A stretch of DNA of 64,000 nucleotides from Vibrio sp. 10N (GCF_036245475.1 NZ_BTPM01000001.1:3100001-3164000); one strand, 5' to 3'; shown: positions 1 to 10,007, counted from the first letter of the stretch. Made by a program: numbers and translations. Notes: a model not told the origin generated them from the letters alone.

Positions 1-1106
1 TAGCGAAGAAGATCGAGAAGAACACTCGTAAGACATTCGAGGATGGCATTGAACCATACGGTACGGATGCACTTCGCTTCACTCTTGCAGCAATGGCGTC
101 TACAGGTCGTGATATCAACTGGGATATGAAGCGTCTTGAAGGTTACCGTAACTTCTGTAACAAGCTGTGGAACGCAAGCCGTTACGTACTGATGAACACT
201 GAAGACCAAGATTGTGGCTTCGGCGAAGGTGACATCGAGTACTCACTAGCAGACAAGTGGATCGAATCTCAGTTCGAACTGGCAGCCAAAGAGTTTAACG
301 CTCACCTAGACAACTACCGTCTAGACATGGCAGCAAACACTATCTACGAGTTCATCTGGAACCAATTCTGTGACTGGTACCTAGAGCTGACTAAACCAGT
401 TCTATGGAAAGGCAACGAAGCTCAGCAACGTGGTACGCGTCGTACGCTGATCACCGTACTTGAGAAGACACTTCGTCTTGCTCACCCAGTACTGCCATAC
501 ATCACTGAAACTATCTGGCAAAGCGTTATACCACTAGTTGACGGTGTTGAAGGCCCTGATTCTGAAGAAAGAACAATCATGCTACAAGCTCTACCTCAGT
601 TTGAAGAAGCTAACTTCAACCAAGAAGCGCTTGATGATATCGAGTGGGTGAAAGCATTCATTACTAGTATCCGTAACCTTCGTGCAGAATACGACATTGC
701 ACCAAGCAAAGGTCTGGACGTGATGCTGAAGGTTGCTGACGAGAAAGACGCAGCGCGCCTAGAAGCAAACAAAGCAGTTCTTGCTTCACTTGCAAAACTA
801 GAAGGCATCAAGGTACTGGCTGAAGGCGAAGAGACACCAGCATGTGCAACAGCACTGGTTGGTAAGTCTGAGCTGATGATCCCAATGGCGGGTCTGATCG
901 ACAAAGACGCTGAGCTGGATCGTCTAGCGAAAGAGATTGCTAAGACTCAAGGCGAGATCAAGCGTATCGAAGGTAAGCTAGGTAACGAAGGCTTCGTAGC
1001 AAAAGCACCAGAAGCAGTCGTGGCTAAAGAGCGTGAGAAGCTAGAAGGCTACAAAGAGACGCTAGTTAAACTTGAAGAGCAAAAGCAAACTATTGCTGCG
1101 CTTTAA
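1..1106 (+). CDS. valS: Valine--tRNA ligase, C-terminal part (5' end outside window)
   Basis: This is the C-terminal 367 residues of cytoplasmic valyl-tRNA synthetase, which charges tRNA-Val. The frame is open from base 3, so the gene begins upstream of the window. What is visible is the end of the catalytic core ([13 protein letters not shown], then [18 protein letters not shown]), the helical anticodon-binding domain, and a C-terminal charged coiled coil of about 65 residues ([26 protein letters not shown]) that contacts tRNA in this family. The Rossmann-fold signature motifs HIGH and KMSKS are not in the window. The stop is TAA, followed by a strong terminator. The match to gammaproteobacterial ValS is unmistakable. 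Confidence 0.97.
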   Translation, partial: AKKIEKNTRKTFEDGIEPYGTDALRFTLAAMASTGRDINWDMKRLEGYRNFCNKLWNASRYVLMNTEDQDCGFGEGDIEYSLADKWIESQFELAAKEFNAHLDNYRLDMAANTIYEFIWNQFCDWYLELTKPVLWKGNEAQQRGTRRTLITVLEKTLRLAHPVLPYITETIWQSVIPLVDGVEGPDSEERTIMLQALPQFEEANFNQEALDDIEWVKAFITSIRNLRAEYDIAPSKGLDVMLKVADEKDAARLEANKAVLASLAKLEGIKVLAEGEETPACATALVGKSELMIPMAGLIDKDAELDRLAKEIAKTQGEIKRIEGKLGNEGFVAKAPEAVVAKEREKLEGYKETLVKLEEQKQTIAAL

Positions 1107-1125
1107 TTAGCAAGTCTAAAAACAT

Positions 1126-1158
1126 AAGCCGAGAGTGGTAACACTCTCGGCTTTTTTT
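1126..1158 (+). terminator. Rho-independent terminator of valS
   Basis: A perfect 12-bp stem (AAGCCGAGAGTG with CACTCTCGGCTT) closes on a GTAA tetraloop and is followed by a run of T. It lies 20 bases after the valS stop. Confidence 0.93.
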
Positions 1159-1192
1159 GTTTTCAACGCCATTGGACAGAGTTTAACGTCAG

Positions 1193-1232
1193 CCTCATAT
1201 TCCCCGTAATCCTCATATCCCACGTCATCCTC
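1193..1232. repeat. Short 18-bp tandem repeat, CCTCATAT units
   Basis: CCTCATAT starts at 1193, 1211 and 1229, giving an 18-bp period. The third unit is interrupted by the insertion sequence. The units end in GTAAT or GTCAT before the next CCTC, resembling the GTCATCCTCA edge of the larger repeats at 2563-2940, so they may be degenerate pieces of that repeat family. Confidence 0.5.
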
Positions 1233-1285
1233 ATATATGGACTCCCGTTAGATTGCAACTAGAGGACAAAAATAAGTAGGAAGCA

Positions 1286-1401
1286 TGCGCATATTCGGGC
1301 TCTTATTGAGTAGCGAACTCTGCCCCTTGATGTTTTCGCACCCTAATGCCACTTCGCGAAAAAGGTACCTGGTACCATGAGGATGATCTGGCTCGTTAGG
1401 G
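1286..1401 (-). ncRNA. Predicted bridge (seeker) RNA of the IS110-family element
   Basis: The noncoding stretch between the transposase stop and the nearer inverted repeat folds, as minus-strand RNA, into two stem-loops. The first (1341-1401) has stems CCCTAA/TTAGGG and GCCA/TGGC, and an apical hairpin GGTAC-CAG-GTACC. Its open 5' side is TCATCCTCAT (1377-1386) and its open 3' side ends TTTCGCG (1355-1361). The 5' side is identical to the left flank plus core (1225-1234). The 3' side is complementary to the right flank (2561-2567). The second (1286-1340) has stems TGCG/CGCA and GGGC/GCCC, with ACAT and ATAT on its open sides, which could pair weakly with the joined element ends. This is the target-loop then donor-loop order known for IS110 bridge RNAs. 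In the IS1111 subgroup the RNA is known to lie downstream of the transposase. The RNA ends are not defined by sequence. Confidence 0.72.
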
Positions 1402-1452
1402 TCGGTCTTACCTGTTTTCGTCTTACTCTTGGTTGTAATCTAAATAGGGGTT

Positions 1453-2487
1453 TTAAACTGGCTCGGGTAATTGGTATGGTTGGTGGTGATTAAGCATCGA
1501 CCATGCCGTTCTGACTGTTTTGTTAGCAAGAGCAACAGCCGCTCTTCGGAGCCCTGCTCTTTCTATCAGGCCTTTAACCCAAGCCTCTTTTGTTGTTTTA
1601 GGCTCCCTTCGGTCGACAGCACGAACAAAAGCGAGAGCACCTTGAATCAAATTAGCTCGTATTCGTTTACAGGCGTATTTTTTGCCTATACCTAAAAGCA
1701 CAGTCTTGCCGCCAGTGCTGTACTGTTTTGGCGTTAGGCCAATGCACGCAGAAGCTTCACGGCCATTTTTGAAGTTGCCGCCGTCTTCACCTATGGATAG
1801 ATACAAGGCTAATGCGTTGACATTACCTACGCCCTCAAGAGCAGATAGAGCACGACATTCAGGTTGTTGTTGAATCTCATTGTTGAGTTGTTTTACAACC
1901 TTTTCTTTCCTTGCTGTAAGGTCTTGGTACAGCCAATACATTGTCGATATTTGCTCTCTGACAATATCTGGTAGGCCATTTTCTGCATCTTCTAAGACGA
2001 AAGGAACTTGCTTTCCAAAAGCGGACGTTCCGCGTGGAATATCAACCCCAAACTCGGCAATAAGTGCTCTAATCATGTTGCTTGTAGCAGTGATTGTATC
2101 GACCAAGTGCTGTCTCATCTTGTCGATGGATTGAAGTGACTGCGCCCTGACAGATTTGACCGCAATAAAGTGGACATTAGGCTGTTTAGCTGCGACAGCA
2201 ATGGCCATTGCATCATTCTTGTCTGTTTTTTGATTCGAGCGGAATGGGGATACATTCTTTGGTGCGATTAAGATAACTTCATGCCCTAAAGACTGACAAA
2301 AACGCCCCCAAAAATGGGAAGTGCCGCAGGACTCCATGACGACAGTACAAGGCGGCTGTTTAGCTAGCCAAGATTTTAGTTTGGCTTTACTGAACGCCTT
2401 CTCGGTGGCGACATGATTGCCAATCAGCTTACAAACTTGAAATGAGTTCTTTGCTAAATCAATCGCAATGATCGTAGACTTATTCAT
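1453..2487 (-). CDS. IS110-family transposase (DEDD recombinase)
   Basis: This 344-residue enzyme catalyses RNA-guided, site-specific insertion of the element. The N-terminal RuvC-like domain carries D10 (AIDLAKN), E52 (VMESCG), D89 and D92 (KTDKNDAM), the DEDD tetrad. The C-terminal transposase_20-type domain contains GLTPKQYSTGGK, with the expected catalytic serine S257, followed by LLGIGKKYACKRIR. I chose the ATG at 2487 (MNKSTIIAID) because it has AGGAG directly upstream and matches the family start. The frame stays open further upstream, to 2556, through the terminal repeat. Length is normal and no frameshift is seen, so the element may be active. A GAGGGAG hairpin lies in the upstream end (2532-2547). 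Confidence 0.95.
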   Translation of the reverse strand: MNKSTIIAIDLAKNSFQVCKLIGNHVATEKAFSKAKLKSWLAKQPPCTVVMESCGTSHFWGRFCQSLGHEVILIAPKNVSPFRSNQKTDKNDAMAIAVAAKQPNVHFIAVKSVRAQSLQSIDKMRQHLVDTITATSNMIRALIAEFGVDIPRGTSAFGKQVPFVLEDAENGLPDIVREQISTMYWLYQDLTARKEKVVKQLNNEIQQQPECRALSALEGVGNVNALALYLSIGEDGGNFKNGREASACIGLTPKQYSTGGKTVLLGIGKKYACKRIRANLIQGALAFVRAVDRREPKTTKEAWVKGLIERAGLRRAAVALANKTVRTAWSMLNHHQPYQLPEPV

Positions 2488-2562
2488 GTATGGACTCCTA
2501 AAGATTATGGTTTGGTCACCAGTAATTTTAGCTCCCTCTTGAGGGAGGGAGTCCATACATCG

Positions 2563-2940
2563 CGAAAGTGAGGATCTTCATCCACGAATACCACGGTCAA
2601 ATTGTGTGAGCCACTCACCACACGAGATCCCTTTTTTCAGGAGATTACGAAAGTACTGCTTTGAGCGCAGCGTATACTAATAACCCAAATAGACGTCATT
2701 CTCACGAAAGTGAGGATCTTCATCCACGAATATCACGGTCAAATTGTGTGAGCCACTCACCACACGAGATCCCCTTTTTCAAGGAGATGGCGAAAGTACT
2801 GCATTGAGCGCAGCGTACACTAATAACCAAAATAGACGTCATCCTCACGAAAGTGAGGATCTTCACCCGCTAGTACCGCGGTCAAATTGTGTGAGTCACT
2901 TGCCGCACGAGGTCCCCTTTTTCAAGGGGATGACGTCTGT
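2563..2940. repeat. 142-bp intergenic tandem repeat, about 2.7 copies
   Basis: The same segment recurs with a period of 142-143 bp (AGGATCTTCA at 2571, 2713 and 2856). Each copy contains a small palindrome CCTCACGAAAGTGAGG, a middle part with GGTCAAATTGTGTGAG, a second palindrome of the CCCCTTTTTCAAGGGG type, a TGAGCGCAGCGTA segment, and GACGTCAT at the junction. Copy 1 is separated from its left edge by the insertion sequence. Copy 3 ends after the second palindrome. A short open frame of 67 codons at 2744-2947 lies wholly inside the repeat and is not credible as a gene. A related fragment occurs at 26590-26650. Confidence 0.9.
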
Positions 2941-2958
2941 TATCTAATGTTGTAAAGA

Positions 2959-4077
2959 CTACTTCAACACCGTCTCAAGCGCCTTCAGACAAAGCGCGAC
3001 ATTCTCTCTTCTCGCGCCGTAGCCCATCAAACCAATACGCCATGCTTTTCCAGCGAGCGCACCAAGGCCAGCACCAATCTCAAGGTTGTACTCTTCTAAC
3101 AGCTGCGCTCTTACTGCGGCATCATCTACGCCTTCTGGAAGATAGACGGCATTAAGTTGCGGTAGACGACTTTGCTCTTCAACAACAAAACTCAGACCTA
3201 GGTTTTCGAGCCCTTCACGTAGCAACATATGCATGTCTTTATGGCGCTGCCATGCATTCTCTAGCCCTTCGTTTTTCAAAAGCACCAACGACTCATGAAG
3301 CGCGTAAAGGCTGTTTACTGGCGCAGTGTGGTGATAACTACGCTTACCCTCCCCGCTCCAATAACCTAGTACTAGGCTCTGATCCAAGAACCAACTCTGA
3401 ACTGGTGCTTGTCGGGACTTAATCACTTCAATGGCTGCTGGAGACAGGGTGACTGGTGACAAACCAGGAACACAAGAGAGGCACTTTTGGCTACCAGAGT
3501 AAACGGCATCCAACTGCCACTCGTCTACCAATAACGGAACACCACCTAGTGAGGTCACTGCATCCACAATAGATAGCATGTTGTGCTGCTTAGCCAGCGC
3601 ACCTAGCGCTTTAGCATCACTCACCGCTCCGGTAGAGGTTTCAGCATGCACAAATGCGAGGATCTTCGCATCAGGATGTTCAGCTATCGCCTGTTCGACT
3701 TTAGTGACCGAAGCCGGTGCACCCCACTCATCATCCACCACAATCGCCTCGCCGCCACAGCGAACCACGTTCTCACGCATGCGCTCACCAAACACACCAT
3801 TGCGGCACACGATAACCTTATCACCTGGCTCGACTAGGTTTACAAAGCAAGTTTCCATACCGGCACTACCAGGGGCAGAGACCGCAATTGTAAATTCATT
3901 TTCTGTTTGGAATGCGTATTTCAGCAGCGCTTTGAGCTCATCCATCATCCCGATAAAAAGTGGGTCAAGGTGACCTATTGTTGGGCGGCTCAATGCTTGC
4001 AATACTTGCGGATAGATATCAGATGGGCCAGGTCCCATTAGAGTTCGGTGAGGGGGCACAAAGCTTGAAATGGTCAT
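2959..4077 (-). CDS. Class V aminotransferase, alanine--glyoxylate / serine--pyruvate type
   Basis: This is a 372-residue PLP enzyme of fold type I, class V. It starts with the family signature LMGPGPSDIYPQVLQAL, has the cofactor-binding aspartate in SIVDAVTSLGG (D172), and the Schiff-base lysine in SGSQKCLSCVPG (K198). The arginine that binds the substrate carboxylate is probably in AWRIGLMGYGA near the C-terminus. The family transfers an amino group from alanine or serine to glyoxylate or pyruvate. Exact substrates cannot be read from sequence; a ureidoglycine-glyoxylate aminotransferase is an alternative, but no purine-degradation genes are nearby. It is a single gene, divergent from lysC. 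Confidence 0.88.
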   Translation of the reverse strand: MTISSFVPPHRTLMGPGPSDIYPQVLQALSRPTIGHLDPLFIGMMDELKALLKYAFQTENEFTIAVSAPGSAGMETCFVNLVEPGDKVIVCRNGVFGERMRENVVRCGGEAIVVDDEWGAPASVTKVEQAIAEHPDAKILAFVHAETSTGAVSDAKALGALAKQHNMLSIVDAVTSLGGVPLLVDEWQLDAVYSGSQKCLSCVPGLSPVTLSPAAIEVIKSRQAPVQSWFLDQSLVLGYWSGEGKRSYHHTAPVNSLYALHESLVLLKNEGLENAWQRHKDMHMLLREGLENLGLSFVVEEQSRLPQLNAVYLPEGVDDAAVRAQLLEEYNLEIGAGLGALAGKAWRIGLMGYGARRENVALCLKALETVLK

Positions 4078-4289
4078 GGGCAGTTATCCTATTAGGTTAT
4101 TGTAGTTGTTGGGAAAAACATCACGTTGGACGTTAATGCCATCTACAATGGCGAAAAAACAACATTTTTGCAACATCCAACCACTCAAGTTTTTCATGTG
4201 AAATGCATAAACATCCATTGACTTTTGGCACGCAAAAACGTTGAATAAACACACTATCTGTAGCCAATCGTTTTCATTGACGTTCTCGA

Positions 4290-4500
4290 TGCTACAGCGG
4301 AAGAGGAGCACTGCCCAGGCAAGTGATTTGTGAAGCCGCAACTTCAATACAATTCACTCATGGGGAGCAGTGCCGAGATGAACTAAAATTGTCGGATTTA
4401 GTTTGTCGGTTAAACGGGCTGAATCCCTTTAACTGTCACCAAGATTTGGTGAAGAGCTTCTGAGGTCTATTCTAATTATTCAGATTCCTCTGCTCTATTT
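4290..4500 (+). promoter_or_regulatory. Lysine riboswitch (L box) upstream of lysC
   Basis: The segment carries the conserved L-box blocks in order: GAAGAGGAGCACTGCCC, CATGGGGAGCAGTGCCGAG, GTCGGTTAAACGGGCTGAATCCC and CTGTCACC. The aptamer closes with CGGAAG (4298-4303) pairing to CTTCTG (4457-4462). A downstream stretch, AGAGCTTCTGAGG with CCTCTGCTCT (about 4453-4496) followed by a T-rich run, could compete with the closing stem as expression platform. In this family lysine binding turns off the downstream aspartokinase. An 87-codon open frame on the other strand (4084-4347) overlaps the aptamer and is not a gene. Confidence 0.93.
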
Positions 4501-4568
4501 CTCTCTTCAAACATCGGATGTTGGGTTACCAACCTTAAACTTTAAACTGGAAGTCCTGGAGAAACACT

Positions 4569-5918
4569 GTGAGCGCATTCAATGTAGCTAAATTTGGCGG
4601 AACAAGCGTCGCCAACTTCGAAGCCATGAGCCGTTGTGCCGAAATCGTCGAAAATAACCCGCAAACCAAATTGGTAGTAAGCAGCGCTTGTTCAGGCGTG
4701 ACCAATATCTTGGTTGAACTTGCAAACGGCGTTAAAGACGAAGCTCGTCGTGCTGAGCTGATTCGCAAGCTTCGCGATATCCACACCGACATTATGTCAA
4801 AGCTCAATGACGTCAGCTCTATTGAAGCACGTGTTGATGCTTTGATTGAAAAGGTAGCAACACTTTCAGAAGCAGCTTGCATTGCGGCTACTCCAAAGCT
4901 TACCGATCACCTAGTGGCCTGTGGCGAGCGAATGTCCACGCACATCCTTACTCGCTTAATGCAAGAGCGTGGTGTCGATGCAGTGCGTTTTGATATTCGT
5001 GAAGCGCTTAAAACTGACAGTGATTACGGTAAAGCAGAACCAAACATCGAAGCGACCAAAGCAGCGGCTAGCGAGAAGCTGGTTCCTCTTTGCAAGCAAC
5101 ATGTTGTCGTTACACAGGGCTTTATTGGCTCTGATGAAGATGGCGAGACTACCACGCTAGGCCGTGGCGGTAGTGATTACAGCGCAGCACTGATTGCTGA
5201 AGCCGTAGAAGCTGCAGGTCTTGAAATCTGGACAGATGTACCAGGTATCTACACCACGGATCCACGTATTGCACCAAATGCTCGTCCAATCCCAGAGATC
5301 AGCTTTAGTGAAGCGTCTGAAATGGCTAACTTCGGTGCCAAGATCCTGCACCCTTCAACACTACTACCTGCACTGCGTCATCAAATCCCAGTTTTTGTAG
5401 GTTCATCTAAAGCACCACAAGAAGGTGGCACTTGGGTAAGACAAACCGTAGAGAGCGCACCTCTGTTCCGCGCATTAGCGCTACGTAACAACCAAACTAT
5501 GGTCACGCTACGTAACCCTCGAATGTTCCAGGCGTATGGTTTCTTAGCAAACGTATTTACTGTACTTGCTAAGCACAAGATCTCTGTTGACCTAGTGACG
5601 ACTTCTGAAGTCAGTGTTTCTCTAACACTTGACCAAACTGACACAGGTGGAGGCGCACCAGAGCTCCCACTTGAAGCACAGCAAGAGCTAGAGCAACTTT
5701 GTACTGTTGAAGTCAAACAAGGGCTTAGCCTTATCGCGCTTATTGGTAACCAGATGAGTGAAACCAAAGGTTCAGCAGCGGAAGTATTCGATACACTAGA
5801 CAGCTTCAATATCCGTATGATTTGCTACGGAGCAAGCCCTCACAACCTTTGCTTCCTTCTAGACGAAGGTGAAGCGAAGGATGCAGTAAAGGCGCTGCAC
5901 GAAGACTTGTTTGAGTAG
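4569..5918 (+). CDS. lysC: Lysine-sensitive aspartokinase III
   Basis: This 449-residue enzyme phosphorylates aspartate, the first step toward lysine, diaminopimelate, methionine and threonine. The N-terminal amino-acid-kinase domain starts with VAKFGGTSVANFEAM and includes GRGGSDYSAALIA; two C-terminal ACT domains start near residue 305 (MVTLRNPRMFQAYGFLANVF). It is a monofunctional kinase with no homoserine dehydrogenase part and equals E. coli LysC in length. The start is GTG at 4569, preceded by CTGGAG. The upstream lysine riboswitch and the ACT domains imply control by lysine at both RNA and protein level. Confidence 0.97.
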   Translation: MSAFNVAKFGGTSVANFEAMSRCAEIVENNPQTKLVVSSACSGVTNILVELANGVKDEARRAELIRKLRDIHTDIMSKLNDVSSIEARVDALIEKVATLSEAACIAATPKLTDHLVACGERMSTHILTRLMQERGVDAVRFDIREALKTDSDYGKAEPNIEATKAAASEKLVPLCKQHVVVTQGFIGSDEDGETTTLGRGGSDYSAALIAEAVEAAGLEIWTDVPGIYTTDPRIAPNARPIPEISFSEASEMANFGAKILHPSTLLPALRHQIPVFVGSSKAPQEGGTWVRQTVESAPLFRALALRNNQTMVTLRNPRMFQAYGFLANVFTVLAKHKISVDLVTTSEVSVSLTLDQTDTGGGAPELPLEAQQELEQLCTVEVKQGLSLIALIGNQMSETKGSAAEVFDTLDSFNIRMICYGASPHNLCFLLDEGEAKDAVKALHEDLFE

Positions 5919-5934
5919 GCGATAAGCATTGAAC

Positions 5935-5961
5935 AAAGGCGGTAGAAATACCGCCTTTTTT
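5935..5961 (+). terminator. Rho-independent terminator of lysC
   Basis: A 10-bp stem AAAGGCGGTA/TACCGCCTTT with a GAAA loop is followed by T residues, 16 bases after the lysC stop. Confidence 0.92.
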
Positions 5962-6007
5962 GCATCTATGGGATGGCAGATGATAGAACTTCAAAAAGCA
6001 TAGACGT

Positions 6008-6052
6008 AAAAAAGCCCCAGTCATTCGACGGGGACGCCTAGTCTAGGGCTTA
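6008..6052 (-). terminator. Distal terminator of the rRNA operon
   Basis: On the minus strand AAGCCC pairs with GGGCTT across about 28 bases, with an inner CCCC/GGGG hairpin, and the structure ends in TTTTTT. It is the last of four terminator-like structures downstream of tRNA-Asp. Confidence 0.7.
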
Positions 6053-6136
6053 GTATAAGTGGCGGAATGGCGGGGGTTGCCATCAACTGGGACTCGACTC
6101 CCTTGAAAAGGGAGCTACCAAATTTTAGATAATAAA

Positions 6137-6165
6137 AAACCCGACGCTTTCGCATCGGGTTCTCT
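6137..6165 (-). terminator. Terminator hairpin in the third (distal) 112-bp unit
   Basis: AACCCGATG-CGAAAG-CGTCGGGTT followed by TTTTAT on the minus strand. This is one of three copies, one per 112-bp unit. Confidence 0.8.
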
Positions 6166-6248
6166 AATAAGTGGCGGAGTGGCTGGGGTTGCATCCAACC
6201 GGGACTCGACTTCCTTGAAAAGGAAGCAACCAAACTCTAGATAATAAA

Positions 6249-6277
6249 AAACCCGACGCTTTCGCATCGGGTTCTCT
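6249..6277 (-). terminator. Terminator hairpin in the middle 112-bp unit
   Basis: Same hairpin and T run as the neighbouring copies, 112 bases away on either side. Confidence 0.8.
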
Positions 6278-6360
6278 AATAAGTGGCGGAGTGGCTGGGG
6301 TTGCATCCAACCGGGACTCGACTTCCTTGAAAAGGAAGCAACCAAACTCTAGATAATAAA

Positions 6361-6389
6361 AAACCCGACGCTTTCGCATCGGGTTCTCT
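6361..6389 (-). terminator. First terminator after tRNA-Asp
   Basis: GC-rich hairpin AACCCGATG/CGTCGGGTT with a T run, starting 7 bases beyond the tRNA-Asp CCA end. It is probably the main stop of the rRNA operon. Confidence 0.85.
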
Positions 6390-6395
6390 AATAAG

Positions 6396-6472
6396 TGGCG
6401 GAGTGGACGGGACTCGAACCCGCGACCCCCGGCGTGACAGGCCGGTATTCTAACCAACTGAACTACCACTCC
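6396..6472 (-). tRNA. tRNA-Asp (GTC)
   Basis: This 77-base tRNA has acceptor stem GGAGTGG/CCACTCC, D arm GTTCAGTTGGTTAGAAT, anticodon loop CTGTCAC giving GTC, T arm GGGTTCGAGTCCCG and an encoded CCA. It is the last gene of the rRNA operon, 40 bases after 5S rRNA. Confidence 0.97.
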
Positions 6473-6512
6473 GCAGTGGCAAACACGTTCTACAACGTGG
6501 TTCCTTAATTTA

Positions 6513-6632
6513 AAGCCTGGCGATGTCCTACTCTCACATGGGGAAGCCCCACACTACCATCGGCGCTATTGCGTTTCACTTCTGAGTTCGGCATGGGATC
6601 AGGTGGGTCCACAACGCTATGGTCGCCAAGCA
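6513..6632 (-). rRNA. rrf: 5S ribosomal RNA
   Basis: About 120 bases, starting TGCTTGGCGACCATAGCG and ending GACATCGCCAGGC, with the conserved CCGAACTCAGAAGTGAAACG core. The 3' end is accurate to a few bases. Confidence 0.96.
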
Positions 6633-6760
6633 AATTCTGCTTTGGTTTTCAGCTTTTCAAAAAAGCTAAAAGCCAAAATATCTGGAAAGCTGTTAATGTG
6701 TTCTCTTACACATTCAATTTGTTCTTGCTTTGAGTCCATCAAAACCCTTTGGGTGTTGTA

Positions 6761-9646
<2,886 letters not shown>

Positions 9647-9857
9647 ATACAACCCCAAAGGGTCTTTGTTACGTAACCAAAGTTGTCTGCATTTTTATAC
9701 ATGTGCAGACTCGATTTTGCCGGACTCAAATATGAATCACTTTCGTGATTCCCAAGAACACTTGAATGTGTGTTGGTACCTAAATGATTAAATCATCTAG
9801 GATTTGAGAACTTTTAATTGAATAACATTAATCAAATGTTATTCGTCAGCTTTCCAA

Positions 9858-9871
9858 ATTTTTAAAGAGCT
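9858..9871 (-). promoter_or_regulatory. boxA antitermination site in the 16S-23S spacer
   Basis: The minus strand reads AGCTCTTTAAAAAT, close to the rRNA boxA consensus TGCTCTTTAACA, between tRNA-Glu and 23S. It is expected to recruit NusB/NusE to the rRNA transcript. The rest of the spacer (9647-9931) contains no other gene. Confidence 0.7.
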
Positions 9872-9931
9872 AATCACTTCGTAATGAAGTAACCATTTTT
9901 AAGAATTCTCGATAGAGAAAACGCTTAAAGA

Positions 9932-10007
9932 TGGTATCCCGTAGGGGAGTCGAACCCCTGTTACCGCCGTGAAAGGGCGGTGTCCTAGGCCTCTAGACGA
10001 ACGGGAC
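9932..10007 (-). tRNA. tRNA-Glu (TTC)
   Basis: This 76-base tRNA in the 16S-23S spacer has acceptor GTCCCGT paired with ACGGGAT, anticodon arm CCGCC-CTTTCAC-GGCGG giving TTC, T arm with GGTTCGACTCC, and an encoded CCA. Confidence 0.97.

Larger units (their letters stand above)
1235..2560 (-). mobile_element. IS110-family insertion sequence (IS1111-like), complete
   Basis: A 1.3-kb element contains one DEDD transposase gene on the minus strand. Both ends carry the perfect 11-bp inverted repeat TATGGACTCCC, at 1236-1246 and complementary at 2547-2557. The repeats lie just inside the ends, as is typical of the IS1111 subgroup. An AT dinucleotide borders both ends (1233-1234 and 2559-2560) and is most simply the recombination core. 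Joining the flanks gives TCATCCTC-AT-CGCGAAAGTGAGG, a copy of the local palindromic repeat. There is no longer target duplication, as expected for this family. A third copy of TATGGACTCC lies at 2489-2498 just before the transposase start. The exact ends are inferred from the repeat and the core. Confidence 0.85.
6060..6395 (-). repeat. Three exact-length 112-bp repeats carrying tRNA-Asp 3'-end copies
   Basis: Units occupy 6284-6395, 6172-6283 and 6060-6171, read on the minus strand directly after tRNA-Asp. Each starts CTTATTAGAGAACCCG, contains the hairpin AACCCGATGCGAAAGCGTCGGGTT with a T run, then a CTTCC-TTTTCAA-GGAAG hairpin, then TCGAGTCCCG, a 17-base insert, and an end that repeats the tRNA-Asp 3' terminus: CCACTCCGCCA in the first two units, CCATTCCGCCA in the third. 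The first two units are nearly identical. The third is diverged but still exactly 112 bp, and in the CTTCC/GGAAG stem it has CTCCC/GGGAG, a paired change. Short open frames running through the units are artefacts of the repetition. Confidence 0.92.

Noticed and set aside
596..904. 102-codon minus-strand frame within valS
   Set aside because: Shadow of the valS coding frame; no ribosome site.
2563..2940. Possible CRISPR array
   Set aside because: Repeat units are 142 bp and contiguous, with no short repeats separated by unique spacers and no cas genes.
2744..2947. 67-codon open frame downstream of the insertion sequence
   Set aside because: It falls entirely inside the intergenic tandem repeat.
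4084..4347. 87-codon minus-strand open frame next to the aminotransferase gene
   Set aside because: It overlaps the lysine riboswitch aptamer on the opposite strand and has no recognisable family.
6060..6395. Possible integrative-element attachment sites at tRNA-Asp
   Set aside because: The direct repeats of the tRNA 3' end look like att sites, but no integrase or cargo lies between them and the units are only 112 bp.
6021..6469. Overlapping open frames with repeated VASFSRKSSPGW and PRLRH-like segments
   Set aside because: They simply translate the 112-bp tRNA-tail repeats and change frame with the repeat; no start signal.
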